Notes: a model not told the origin generated them from the sequence alone. A DNA stretch of 64,000 nt from Mesostigma viride (GCA_009746045.1 RPFO01002194.1:150547-214546), one strand, 5' to 3'; positions 21,997 through 47,264 are shown, counted from the stretch's first letter. Numbers and translations: made by a program.

Positions 21997-24900
21997 CGAC
22001 GCTCGCGGCCCCGCGGCTCCGCGGCTCTAGCAGTGGGATCTGCCTAACTCTACTTCCCGCCCCTTTGCCTTCGCAGCCCTCGGGCTGTCGGAGAGAGAGC
22101 AACGGGTCGGCAGTGAGCCAGGTTCGCCCCGCCTCGCGCGGCCGCCTCCGAAACCTTCTCAGACTGCACGCATTTCTTATGCGTGCAGACGCAGACTCAT
22201 TCTACCTGGCCACCCGAGCCAACCGTCGGCGTCGCCTCGACGCGTTGGCATGCAGGAAGAATCGAAACGGTGATCGAAAGCATAAGTCCTCAACCCGCCC
22301 CCCCTACCCCACCACCTCCACCCCCACCCCCATCACCACCCTGCTCCATCTCCGCCCCCACCCCCACCTGCACCCACCTTTTCGGTCAACGCGCGCCCTT
22401 GGTCATCGCCTCCTTCAACGCCCGCACGCTCCAGCCCGACGCTGACCGCTGTCACTGCCTGCGCAGTGACGACTGTCAGTGCCATCGAGTCTCCAATCTT
22501 ATTGGTTTCTGCATCGACAATAATATCGCCATGATTCCTGGGAATCCAAGAACACAGGCGCACTGCATCGGCCCGCGGATCGACTGCCCTTGCTGCTGAC
22601 GACATCGACAGCTGGCGGTTCTACTACGGAGGTGGCGACGGTACCGGGAACGGGGGCGTCGGTCTCCTCTGCTCCCCGCTCGCCGTACGCCACATGGGCG
22701 AACCCCAGCTGGTCAACGCTCGGCTCCTCAGTTGTGGCCACTTTTCATTCGGTGGAGGGCCACTCGACCTACGCCCTGACAGTGGGCGTCGGTTACGCAC
22801 CCCACTCCGGCCACCCAGAACAAGATGGCAAGGACTTCTTTGCAGCACTGGAGAACCTGGCGAACGGCACCCCTGGTCGCAACTAACTCGCTCTGCTACT
22901 GGACGCCAACGCAACGGCTACCACCGGGTACTGGCGGATGTCAGCACGCCCGGCCCCAACGGTACGGTCTCCAATGCCAACACTGAACTTTTTGCTGATT
23001 TGCTTACGACATGCGATTTGGTCACTGCCAACACCCGCTTTCCACATAGTCCAGATGCTTTGGTCACACACACCTCGCCAACTGGCACTGCACGCTGCAT
23101 CGACTATCATTGTTGTATTAATGCGCAAGCGTCATCAAGGATCTGTACTTAGTAGCTGCTCGCTCGCACGTGATCCCCCTGGTGCGCTCCGATCATCGCA
23201 TCGTCACCGCCCGCATCCGCCTGCGATTCCCCTCGCCCTCTCGTAAGCACGCGGCACCACCTGATTTGCGCACACTGCAGTTAAGCTTGAGAAATCTGAC
23301 GAGGCTCTGGAGGACTTTCCTGAAAAACGTGTTAGTGATATTATATCCACCTGGCCACAATATATCCCAGCCTGATTTATTTCTTGTTGGATTTATTCCA
23401 TATGGACTGGGAATTCGATAGCTATGATGAGCTAGATGGATTGGGCTCAATGAGCTGATCAATATTCATGTGCCATAGTCCTATACTTGGACATGGATGA
23501 CTTGTACCCTGAGTCAGCCTAGTAGCATCACGTATTTGATTGACAAGTGGTGCTATGGCCTAGTGGACAAGTGTTTGGTCCATGAGCTGACAAGTGTTGG
23601 AAGCTCATGATGACACATGTTATGACTTACATGATGACAAGTGGGTAGACTCATTGCATGACACTTGTCACTCCAAGGAGAAGAGATGTGTCACTTTATT
23701 AATCATGTTATGTGGCACATTATTATGTAGACACTTGGCATCTAGCTATTATGCCAGCTCATTGGATCATGTCTAGAATGTTCTAGGAATGTTCTAAGAA
23801 TATGCCAGGAATATTCCTGGAATATACTGAGAATATGCTGGGAATATGCTAGGAATATGCTAGGATGTTTCTACAAGCTTCTGTGATGATGTCATTGCTG
23901 ATGTCATCCTTCCTAGCCTAAAAGGTATAAAAGGAAACTGCCCCCTAGCTAAGGGCAGGTACCTCTATTGAACCTCCATTCAACCTGTATTTCTAACCTC
24001 TCAACCTATGAAATAAACTCTTTTTCTGGTCTCTCTTCCATTGTCTTCAAGCTCAGTCTTTCATCACCTGCAAGGTGCAAGGGTAGCAAGGCCAAGCACA
24101 AGGCATTGTGTAAAACCCATTAGTTTCCTCTACTTTTCCAACAAAACGCGCCCACAAGCGCATGGCAGAGGAGTTCGTCGACGCGCTGGACATCCCGGCC
24201 AGCCACGCCCAGCTGTTCGCTGCCGGCCCAGCTTCGGCCCTTCGGCACCTCGCTGGCAAGCTGCCCGCGGCCAGGGCCCTGCTGCCCCCCCGCTGCCCGC
24301 CCCGCCGTTCACCAGCCTGTACCGGCTCCCCGTCGTCATCCAGGCCCGGCAAGCCCTGCGCGACAACAGCGACCCCGCCCACTACGCCCGCCTCAAAGCC
24401 TACTACCATGCACTCGGCCATCCGGCAAGCGACCAAGGAGCAGGAGGACCTTCATGTCCGCGAGTACTTCGCCCACCTCAAGGACAAGCACGGCAAGTAC
24501 GCCTGGACCCGCCTGCGTCACGCCCAACGCCCTGCCGGCGGCGCGCAGCCGGCGCCGCGGACGCTCTCTGGCTCACCGCAGCAGCAGCTTGACCAGTGGT
24601 ATTCCTCCCAGTCCCGGCTGCTCGGCGCCCCCCCGCCGCCTCCGCCGCTTGGCCCTCTGGCGGCCGCACGCCTGGCAGTGGCGCCTGCGGACGTCCCTGC
24701 GCCGCCCACGCCGCCCGCCGCTGAGCAGGACTACACGTACCCAGCCCTGACGGAACCCCTGGCCGACCCCAACGAGCTACCGCCGTTCACCGAGCTCGAG
24801 CTGAGCACCGCCGCCAAGCAAGTACTTCGCTTCTACGCCGCCGTTGGACCTGACCAGCTCCCAGCCCCGGTGATTAAGCTGACGGCGCTCACGGGGCTCC

Positions 24901-26263
24901 CGCTTGACGTCTGCAACCGGATCCTGCTTGCCGACGCGCCGCCGATTCCTGAGTGGCAGCACAGCTACCGTATTATGCTGTACAAAAACAAAGGTTCCCC
25001 TGACGACCCCGCCAACTACCGAGGAGTCTGCATCCAGAGCGCCGCACTCAAGTTGTTCATGCGCATGATCCTCAACCGCCTTCGTTCTGCTCTCGACTGT
25101 CACCTAGGAGAAAGTCAAATGGGCTTCCGTCCTGGGCGCAACACCGTCATGGCCATCTTCGTCGCGCGTCGCCTCTTCGAGGAAATCGCTCTCTTGCAAC
25201 CTGGTGAGTTTCCCGCCATCCTGATCGTCGTCGACTTCATCAAGGCTTTTGATTCTGTCCTCCGGGACGCTCTATGTATGGGCTGTCCTTGCTCGCGCTC
25301 GCGTCCCCACTCCCCTGATTACCGTCATCCGCATGCTGTATGAGGGGTCGACCACTTCGGTGCGCACTCAACACGGCATTACCCCGCCATGCCCACTGCA
25401 GACCAGCGTCTTGCAGGGTTGCGTCCTGTCGCCGTACCTGTTTATTATTGTAGTGGATTATGTTACATATGCCCCAGGCATGTGCTCGCTTTGCTAGCAT
25501 GGCAGCTGGCCGTGCCCCTGGCCTAGCGGTCACGAACGAGCTTGGAGAAGGGGGGCCGACTAACAAGCAGAATTTACTAGCTGACCTCATTTATGCCGAC
25601 GACATCACGCTCATCGAGAAGCCGGAGTCTGCCCAACTTTGGCTGGACTGCCATGCAGCGCTCGAGGCTCGGGCGGTTGGTCTAGAAATCAGCCCCAAAA
25701 CGGAGGCCCTGGCCCTCGGCATGGAAGGGCCCCCACCCACACTCCGCCTCTTAGACGATGCCGAGGTCAACTACCCTCCTTCAGGCCGCTTCAAGCTGCT
25801 CGGCAGTTGGCTTCCCGACTGCAAGGACGACATGACGACACGGATCGGCATGGCGTGGGCGCAACTCCATGACCACCGCCGCTGGTGGAGCAACCCTGCC
25901 CTACCCCGGATCCTCAAGCGTGACCTCTTCAAGGTCGTCATTCTGACGATCCTGACCTACGGCGCCGAGACCTGGACACTGACGCAGGAGCCGGAGCAAC
26001 GACTCGACGGCACCGTCACCAAGATGCTGCGCAAGGCCCTTAACATCCCTTTTGGTTTGCACATTAGTAATGAGGATTTGTACGCTGATTTGCTATATGT
26101 TTCCCACATTATTAGGCACAGGCGCCTGGGCCTAGCCGGGCACCTGGCCCGCACAGATCAGGTAGACACATCAGATAGACTAGCTGGCACCAAGCCCGCC
26201 CAGCCTGGGCGATATGTCCTAACCTGGCGTGCCCCAGGCCGCGCGCGGCAGGGCCGCCAGTGA
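21993..26263 (+). pseudogene. LINE family 1 ORF2 (endonuclease and RT), copy B
   Basis: After the ATG at 21,993, an APE-type endonuclease follows in shifting frames: LVIASFNARTL (22,390), WRFYYGGGDGTGNGGVGLL, then LLDANAT and SDHRIVTARIRLRF (23,190), the usual last endonuclease block. At 23,330 the solo LTR interrupts it. RT resumes at 24,149 with YKNKGSPDDPANYRG, GFRPGRN, VDFIKAFDSV and YADD (about 25,590), to TGA at 26,263. Several indels (for example CTATGTATGGG at 25,273) add frameshifts. Confidence 0.8.
23330..24143 (+). mobile_element. Solo LTR, 814 bp, inside LINE copy B
   Basis: It begins TGTTAGTG and ends CCAACA, and is flanked by the 5-bp duplication AAACG (23,325-23,329 and 24,144-24,148). 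Copies A and C are uninterrupted at the same point (near 28,634 in copy C), which proves insertion. Promoter-like TATAAAAGG (about 23,927) and a possible polyadenylation signal GAAATAAA (about 24,009) fit an LTR. Repeated GGAATAT(G/T)CT motifs occur at 23,790-23,870. No matching full element is in the window. Confidence 0.88.
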
Positions 26264-26639
26264 CCCGTGGACTTTTCGTGATAGACTCGGCATGGACATG
26301 TGCTACACTAGACGCGACGGGCTCACACCCGGGCAGCCTCCTGGTTTGTCTGTAATATGGAGGCAGATGGTACGTAAGGATAGATGGCAAGTAGTGATGA
26401 AGGAGACCACCCCCAAGCCTGTAAGGGCTCCGCTTCGCATGTGACTGCGTATGGCATTAATTCATAGCGATTCGGGCCGCGGTGCCCACACCCCTGTAAC
26501 TAGGACCTAGATAGCTTACTGTTCACCATCCATTCCATCCCATGTTCCCCTCCCACTGAGGACGCTCACGTGACACAGTCACGTGTCTGTTAATTAATTA
26601 ACTAAGGGCGGGGTTGCTCCACCACATTAGTGGGATGGA

Positions 26640-27003
26640 ATGGATTAATGAAGACACCAGTTAATTAATAGACACCAGTTAATTAATAGACACATGACTG
26701 CGTCACGTGAGCATAAGTCCTCCCGGAGGGGAACATGGGATGGAATGGATGAGGTAAGCTATCTAGGTCCTAGTTACAGGGTTGTGGGCACCACGGCCCG
26801 AATCGCTATCTATGAATGCCATACGCGGTCACATGCGAAGCGGCCCCCACAGACTTGGGGGTGGTCTCCTTCATCACTACTTGCCATCTGTCCTTGCGTA
26901 CCATCTGCCTCCATATATTACAGACAAACCAGGAGGCTGCCCGGGTGTGAGCCCGTCACGTCTAGTGTAGCACATGTCCATGCCGAGTCTAGTCACGAAA
27001 AGT
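26640..27003 (-). mobile_element. LINE family 1 3' end in minus orientation
   Basis: This is the reverse complement of the copy B 3' untranslated region (26,264-26,600), including CATAAGTCCTC, GCTATCTAGGTCCTAG and GACAAACCAGGAGGCTGCCC. It lies tail to tail with copy B. The tail unit GACACCAGTTAATTAATA is duplicated at 26,654-26,692. Confidence 0.8.
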
Positions 27004-27064
27004 CTCATTGATACCCAGGGTTCACTTACAAACAACAATTTTTGACCCACAACCCACAATAATT

Positions 27065-27242
27065 AATAATGCTTGGCCCATGGCCATATGCAGAGAGCCA
27101 CTCTCCGCTGAGACGCCAATGCCCTGGTCATAGCTTAGCCATAATCATCTTCCACCCCGTGTCAGGCCTCTTTTGGTATGATACACCATGGTGGTGCAGG
27201 TGCACCTTACGCACCCAGAGTATGTGGCAGTTTACATTCCCC
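27065..27242 (+). mobile_element. ORF1-only LINE tail, left half (host of copy C)
   Basis: GCAGAGAGCCACTCTC, TAGCCATAATCATCTTCC and GGTGCAGGTGCACC match the 52.1-52.3 kb tail. It stops at TTACATTCCCC and resumes after copy C at 31,906 with CACCTGCAGGTTGTAGC, running to about 32,012. The 11-bp repeat TTACATTCCCC (27,232-27,242 and 31,895-31,905) marks the insertion. Confidence 0.8.
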
Positions 27243-28479
27243 ATCATAAATTCGTTCGCTTTGCACCTGAGCCGGAGCCCGCGCTGCGAACCCTTCTCTC
27301 CTATCAATGACGACGCTCGCGGCCCCGCGGCTCCGCGGCTCTAGCAGTGGGATCTGCCTAACTACTTCCCGCCCCTTTGCCTTCGCAGCCCTCGGGCTGT
27401 CGGAAAGAGAGCAACGGGTCGGCAGTGAGCCAGGTTCGCCCCGCCTCGCGCGGCCGCCTCCGAAACCTTCTCAGACTGCACGCATTTCTTATGCGTGCAG
27501 ACGCAGACTCATTCTACCTGGCCACCCGAGCCAACCGTCGGCGTCGCCTCGACGCGTTGGCATGCAGGAAGAATCGAAACGGTGATCGAAAGCATAAGTC
27601 CTCAACCCGCCCCCCCTACCCCACCACCTCCACCCCCACCCCCATCACCACCCTGCTCCATCTCCGCCCCCACCCCCACCTGCACCCACCTTTTCGGTCA
27701 ACGCGCGCCCTTGGTCATCGCCTCCTTCAACGCCCGCACGCTCCAGCCCGACGCTGACCGCTGTCACTGCCTGCGCAGTGACGACTGTCAGTGCCATCGA
27801 GTCTCCAATCTTATATTGGTTTCTGCATCGACAATAATATCGCCATGATTCCTGGGAATCCAAGAACACAGGCGCACTGCATCGGCCCGCGGATCGACTG
27901 CCCTTGCTGCTGACGACATCGACAGCTGGCGGTTCTACTACGGAGGTGGCGACGGTACCGGGAACGGGGGCGTCGGTCTCCTCTGCTCCCCGCTCGCCGT
28001 ACGCCACATGGGCGAACCCCAGCTGGTCAACGCTCGGCTCCTCAGTTGTGGCCACTTTTCATTCGGTGGAGGGCCACTCGACCTACGCCCTGACAGTGGG
28101 CGTCGGTTACGCACCCCACTCCGGCCACCCAGAACAAGATCGCAACTTAGGACTTCTTTGCAGCACTGGAGAACCTGGCGAACGGCACCCCTGGTCGCAA
28201 CTAACTCGCTCTGCTACTGGACGCCAACGCACGCTACCACCGGGTACTGGCGGATGTCAGCACGCCCCCAACGGTACGGTCTCCAATGCCAACACTGAAC
28301 TTTTTGCTGATTTGCTTACGACATGCGATTTGGTCACTGCCAACACCCGCTTTCCACATAGTCCAGATGCTTTGGTCACACACACCTCGCCAACTGGCAC
28401 TGCACGCTGCATCGACTATATGTTGTATTAATGCGCAAGCGTCATCAAGGATCTGTACTTAGTAGCTGCTCGCTCGCAC

Positions 28480-30759
28480 GTGATCCCCCTGGTGCGCTCC
28501 GATCATCGCATCGTCACCGCCCGCATCCGCCTGCGATTCCCCTCGCCCTCTCATAAGCACGCGGCACCACCTGATTTGCGCACACTGCAGTTGCTTGAGA
28601 AATCTGACGAAGCTCTGGAGGACTTTCCTGAAAAACGCGCCCACAAGCGCGCGGCAGAGGAGTTCGTCGACGCGCTGGACATCCCGGCCAGCCACGCCCA
28701 GCTGTTCGCTGCCGGCCCGGCATCGGCCCTTCGGCACCTCGCTGACAAGCTGCCCGCGGCCAGGGCCCTGCTGCCCCCCCGCCGCCCGCCCCGCCGTTCA
28801 CCAGCCTGCACCGGCTCCCCGTCGTCATCCAGGCCCGGCAAGCCCTGCGCAACAACAGCGACCCCGCCCGCTACGCCCGCCTCAAAGCCTACTACCACTC
28901 GGCCATCCGGCAGGCGACCAAGGAGCAGGAGGACCTCCATGTCCGCGAGTACTTCGCCCACCTCAAGGACCAACACGGCAAGTACGCCTGGACCCGCCTG
29001 CGTCACGCCCAACGCCCTGCCGGCGGCGCGCCGCCGGCGCCGCGGACACTCTCTGGCTCACCGCAGCAGCAGCTCGACCAGTGGTATTCCTCCCAGTCCC
29101 GGCTGCTAGGTGCCCCCCCGCCGCCTCCGCCGCTTGGCCCTCTGGCGGCCGCACGCCTGGCAGTAGTGCCTGCGGACGTCCCTGCGCCGCCCACGCCGCC
29201 CGCCGCTGAGCAGGACTACACGTACCCAGCCCTGACGGAACCCCTGGCCGACCCCAACGAGCTACCGCCGTTCACCGAGCTCGAGCTGAGCACCGCCGCC
29301 AAGCAAGTACTTCGCTTCTACGCCGCCGTTGGACCTGACCAGCTCCCAGCCCTGGTGATTAACCGGGGGGTTAAGCTGACGGCGCTCACGGGGTTCCTGC
29401 TTGACGTCTGCAACCGGATCCTGCTTGCCGACGCGCCGCCGATATTTCCTGAGTGGCAGCATAGCTACCGTATTATGCTGTACAAAAACAAAGGTTCCCC
29501 TGACGACCCCGCCAACTACCGAGGAGTCTGCATCCAGAGCGCCGCACTCAAGTTGTTCATGCGCATGATCCTCAACCGCCTTCGTTCTGCTCTCGACTGT
29601 CACCTAGGAGAAAGTCAAATGGGCTTCCGTCCTGGGCGCAACACCGTCATGGCCATCTTCGTCGCGCGTCGCCTCTTCGAGGAAATCGCTCTCTTGCAAC
29701 CTGGTGAGTTTCCCGCCATCCTGATCGTCGTCGACTTCATCAAGGCTTTTGATTCTGTCCTCCGGGATGCTCTATGGGCTGTCCTTGCTCGCGCTCGCGT
29801 CCCCACTCCCCTGATTACCGTCATCCGCACGCTGTATGAGGGGTCGACCACTTCGGTGCGCACTCAACACGGCATTACCCCGCCATGCCCACTGCAGACC
29901 GGCGTCTTGCAGGGTTGCGTCCTGTCGCCGTACCTGTTTTTTATCGTAGCGGATTATGTTATGCGCCAGGCATGTGCTCGCTTTGCTAGCATGGCAGCTG
30001 GCCGTGCCCCTGGCCTAGCGGTCACGAACGAGCTTGGAGAAGGAGGGCCGACTAACAGACAGACTTTACTAGCTGACCTCATTTATGCCGACGACATCAT
30101 GCTCATCGAGAAGCCGGAGTCTGCCCAACTTTGGCTGGACTGCCATGCAGCGCTCGAGGCTCGGGCGGTTGGTCTAGAAATCAGCCCCAAAACGGAGGCC
30201 CTGGCCCTCGGCATGGAACTTAGGGCCCCCACCCACACTCCGCCTCTTAGACGATGCCGAGGTCAACTACCCTCCTTCAGGCCGCTTCAAGCTGCTCGGC
30301 AGTTGGCTTCCCGACTGCAAGGACGACATGACGACACGGATCGGCATGGCATGGGCGCAACTCCATGACCACCGCCGCTGGTGGAGCAACCCTGCCCTAC
30401 CCCGGATCCTCAAGCGTGACCTCTTCAAGGTCGTCATTCTGACGATCCTGACCTACGGCGCCGAGACCTGGACACTGACGCAGGAGCTGGAGCAACGACT
30501 CGACGGCACCGTCACCAAGATGCTGCGCAAGGCCATTAACATCCCTTTTGGTTTGCACATTAGTAATGAGGATTTGTACGCTGATTTGCCATATGTTTCC
30601 CACATTATTAGGCACAGGCGCCTGGGCCTAGCCGGGCACCTGGCCCGCACAGATCAGGTAGACACATCAGATAGACTAGCTGGCACCAAGCCCGCCCAGC
30701 CTGGGCGATATGTCCTCACCTGGCGTGCCCCCGGCCGCGCGCGGCAGGGCCGCCAGTGA
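28480..30759 (+). pseudogene. LINE family 1 ORF2 RT region, copy C
   Basis: The best-preserved RT of the three copies: one 400-codon frame (29,166-30,368) carries YKNKGSPDDPANYRGVC, GFRPGRNTV, VDFIKAFDSV, GVLQGCVLSPYLF and LIYADDIMLIEK. A frameshift at about 30,215 (GAACTTAGGG against GAAGGG) moves to the frame of TYGAETWTLTQELEQRLDG, which ends with TGA at 30,757. The 12-bp gain AACCGGGGGGTT near 29,363 is absent from copy B. The upstream linker (28,560-29,160) is Pro-rich and continuous, with no LTR. Confidence 0.8.
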
Positions 30760-30862
30760 CCCGTGGACTTTTCGTGATAGACTCGGCATGGACATGTGCT
30801 ACACTAGACGCGACGGGCTCACACCCGGGCAGCCTCCTGGTTTGTCTGTAATATGGAGGCAG

Positions 30863-31655
30863 CTGCGAGGTTGATGTGGACCATCGCATCTCCCTCGCCT
30901 GGCACGCTTTACGCCAGTACCGGGCCCTGTGGCGCAAGCCCCTGGGCAAGATCGAGAAACAGGACCTGTTCAAGGTCCTCGTCTTTCCTGTTCTCACGTA
31001 TGGGGCCGAGACGTGGACCCTCACCGCCGACCTGGCCCGCAAGCTGGACGGCGCGGTCACCAGCATGCTGCGTTCCATTTTCAGAGTAGGATATGCTGCT
31101 CATGTCCGCAATGAGGACCTGTACCAGGGCATGCCCTATATCACCAGCACCATTAAGCATCGACGCCTGCAGCTAGTAGGGCACCTAGCTCGCACCAACC
31201 AGGTAGACACCTCACGTGGCCCCCCCGCAGGACTGCGACCAGTCCAGCCTGGCCGGCACCTCCTGACGTGGGCCGGGCCCAGTGATGTTAGACGCCGCAA
31301 GGCCCGCACCTTGAAAGAACAGCTAGTAGAAGACATGGGGGGCCTAGGCCTCTCTGTGATTTGGAAGAAGATGATGGACAAGGCCAAGTGGGCCCAGGTC
31401 ATAGAGGACAATGAGCCCCCCCCAGTGGGGAAGCGCCCGCGTGTGCAATCCCGTGGGAGGCACGCCAGACAGCTCCCCTAGGGCAGCGTGCGGCTGTCTA
31501 GATAGATGTTGTAGTTAGAATGCTGTTAGATAGATGTAGTATGTAGCCGATGTAGATAGATTAGACCGGTAGGACTGTTTGCACCCATCCATCCATCCAT
31601 CGGGGTTAATGCTCCGTGACTCCCCAACGGGAGCACGAGTCTAATTAATTAATTA
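30863..31655 (+). mobile_element. LINE family 2, 5'-truncated copy with end of ORF2
   Basis: The insertion is flanked by the 10-bp repeat ATGGAGGCAG (30,853-30,862 and 31,656-31,665). It encodes the last 200 residues of an ORF2 (DHRISLAWHALRQYRALW, LTYGAETWTLTADLARKLDG, IKHRRLQLVGHLARTNQVDT), ending at 31,481. The tail has (CATC)n, the hairpin CTCCCCAACGGGAG (31,620-31,633) and (TAAT)n. The ORF end is intact, so insertion was recent relative to copy C. Confidence 0.88.
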
Positions 31656-32267
31656 ATGGAGGCAGATGGTGCGCAAGGATAGCTGGCAAGTAGTGACGAA
31701 GGAGACCACCCCCAAGCCTGGGGGGGCTCCGCGTGTGACCAAGTATGGCATTCATAGCGATTCGGGCCGCGGTGCCCACACCCCTGTAACTAGGACCTAG
31801 ATAGCTTACACCATCCATTCCATCCCATGTTCCCCTCCCACTGAGGACTTATGCTCACGTGACGCAGTCACGTGTCTGTGAATGAATTAATTAATTACAT
31901 TCCCCCACCTGCAGGTTGTAGCTCAGAATGTATTAAAAAGCATCTGCCCCTTCTCTGGGCTATGTGTTACATATATTCCCCACGGCTCAGACATGTTCTT
32001 ATTTGTTTAATTGATTTATTAAGGTTCACCACCAGTTTGCCAGCCAACAATATTCTGATACATGAGCCAACAATATGTTTGCAACATTTGTTTTTTGGTC
32101 CTCCTGGAAAGTTGCGAACTTGCGATGCTGCGGGCGACCTGTAGGGCGCCCTCCCGCCTTCTTGATCGTTGTGATTAGGGGTTGAAGGTATCTTTATTGG
32201 TACTCATGTGCCGCAGTCATGTGATTTTTGTTGATGAAGGGAGACAGATACTTGGGCATGCCACTCA

Positions 32268-32465
32268 TTCAGTCTAGCACCATTAGGCAACGTAGCCTGA
32301 CAACTAGCAGGGCACCTCGCAACCGCTAACCAGGTAGATACGTTCTGGGGCCCTAGTGTGGCTGGGCTGCGGGCCTGCGGCCTGCCGTCAGCCTCTCCGC
32401 TGGCGGACGCAGAGATGGAAGATATAGGCCTCTCCTTTGTTTGGAGGAAGATGCATGCAGGACAA
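32268..32465 (+). pseudogene. LINE family 2-like ORF2 C-terminal scrap
   Basis: Decayed similarity to the 31,150-31,390 region: STIRQR, GHLATANQVDT with a shift, and EDIGLSFVWRKM against GLGLSVIWKKM. No tail follows. Confidence 0.5.
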
Positions 32466-33225
32466 TTACGTCAGCCAGTACGGACCAGCGAAAATGCCAT
32501 CCAAGAAGACCCGGTACGACTGCTACCTGGTGGCATGCACATAGTCCCGGTACACCAAGTACGGCTCTACGACATCCTTCAGGATCCAAGAAACCGCGCC
32601 ACAGACAATGGCACCCAGGGCACACGCGATGCTGGCCTCTGGACGTGGACAGGCATCGCCAAGCAGATGTGTAGAGTGTCGGCCAGTCCAAGCACATACG
32701 AACATGGACCACAAAAGCAGAAGAGAAAACGTCCATAGATTAGAGTTAGTATCAGGCAGAAACAAAAACTGGATGCTTGCTTGTATTGATTCATGTGCGA
32801 CAAGCATCAGTGAACTCAGATGGCTAACCCATCACATACTGAAGACCAAGAAACTCATGACAGGAAGTGCTAAGGTGTTATACAGCCACAATCGTGCCTC
32901 ATCGTGGTATTAATAATTAGTCCTGCCTCATCTGCACACACGCACGCTCCCCACAACCAAACCATGCATATTGCATAGCTCTGCAATATGCATGGCGATG
33001 AATCAAGCGCAATAGTGAAGCGAGATGGTCTTCAAAAGCAGACAAATAAAAGGCAAGTACAACTGTTTAAGTACACAAGGATGCCTGGTATGCTGAGAGC
33101 CAAGCATGCTTCATTGTGCCCATGCAACATCATAAAGCCCATCGGATGATATACAACGGCGGCATGTCGAGGCAAATATACCCTGCAAGGGAAAACGCTG
33201 TCCGAAACCCGCGCAAGACAGCACC
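32466..33225. other. 3' flank of the pheophorbide a oxygenase-like gene
   Basis: No gene was supported. A hairpin lies at 32,962-32,995. No TGTAA signal was identified on the minus strand in my reading. Confidence 0.4.
32962..32995. repeat. Perfect 14-bp inverted repeat
   Basis: CCATGCATATTGCA and its reverse complement flank TAGCTC. It lies about 230 bp downstream of the minus-strand stop codon at 33,226, in the likely 3' untranslated region or terminator zone. Confidence 0.85.
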
Positions 33226-46602
<13,377 letters not shown>

Positions 46603-46962
46603 TTCACAAGGCAATGCAGAGCATGAACGTGAGGACTCGGCTATGTCTTATCAGCTCATAAGTCCGCCTATCTAGGGACGCTTCATTTTACAGGCTTGTG
46701 GGCGTGTATAACAGCTGCTTCCTGCTGCTATCGCCACGACTCACGCGAGTAAAACGAGTTCACGAGTCACGACACGTTACTGGTTGCCTCGCATGAGTCG
46801 CGTCTTACTTGTCAAAAAAGGCAGCGTTGTCGCCTTGTTGTATGTTGTTGTTGTTGTTTGTTGTTGTTGTGTCCCACGCCGCACATGGGCAGCAGAGAAT
46901 CTATAGTGGCCGAGGGCCGGATATATTTAGTATCGGTGGTACTATCGGGGCACTCGGAGGAC
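46603..46962. other. Divergent intergenic region between PAO and the SWIM gene
   Basis: It separates the minus-strand PAO start from plus-strand transcription to the right. It contains a short (TTG)n tract (46,845-46,869). A short upstream frame on the minus strand (ATGCTCTGC... ending TGA) just precedes the PAO ATG. No TATA box could be assigned. Confidence 0.4.
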
Positions 46963-47245
46963 GGGATTTCTTATTACGGGGCCCAATGGCCGGCGCCGCG
47001 CCAGACTCGCCCGCCTTTGGGCTTTGGGCGTCTTGGAAGTTGGCTTTGGGCGTTTGCTCTTTTGGCAGATTTCTACACTACACTGGTACTACGCAAAAAA
47101 ACACAGACTGGTGCAGCGTAACATCCATACAACGTAAATTACCGCCGCACAGGCATGAGGCCGGCAGCAATAAACTGGCAGCCAGCAAGAACCGGACAAT
47201 GGCCGCCGCAAGATAGTCGTCGGTTGCTGGTATTTCACTTCTACA
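46963..47245 (+). repeat. Left arm of a ~270-bp inverted repeat
   Basis: It starts GGGATTTCTTATTACGGGGC and shares long identical blocks with the reverse complement of 55,025-55,293 (CGCCAGACTCGCCCGCCTTT, GCGTTTGCTCTTTTGGCAG, CTACACTACACTGGTACTAC). The right arm has an extra copy of a ~29-bp GGGCGTCTTGGAA unit. The arms point towards each other across 8 kb, as terminal repeats of a DNA transposon would. No matching target duplication was seen. Confidence 0.75.
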
Positions 47246-47264
47246 CTTCACAGACTGCTTTTGA

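Larger units (their letters stand above)
20295..26604 (+). mobile_element. LINE family 1, copy B, full length
   Basis: The element lies between perfect 11-bp direct repeats AGGGCGGGGTT (20,284-20,294 and 26,605-26,615). It contains a 5' untranslated region, ORF1, ORF2 (endonuclease and RT) and a 3' end closing with CACGTGAC...GTCACGTG and (TTAA)n. A solo LTR was later inserted into ORF2. Without that LTR and its duplicated 5 bp the element is about 5.5 kb. Several frameshifts make it inactive. Confidence 0.8.
27243..31894 (+). mobile_element. LINE family 1, copy C (5'-truncated, nested)
   Basis: Copy C begins at the end of ORF1 (AAATTCGTTCGCTTTGCACC, also at 21,931 in copy B) and includes the ATGA overlap (27,305), the endonuclease (27,705-28,550) and RT, then the 3' end up to AATTAATTAA. 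It is flanked by TTACATTCCCC. Its 3' untranslated region is split by a LINE family-2 insertion at 30,863-31,655. Confidence 0.85.

Noticed and set aside
33130-33182. Alternative last exon of the PAO-like gene (donor GTAAGC at 33,320, acceptor at 33,183)
   Set aside because: It keeps the frame but removes the second hydrophobic segment. Reading through to the stop at 33,226 fits the family's C terminus better. Kept only as an alternative splice form.
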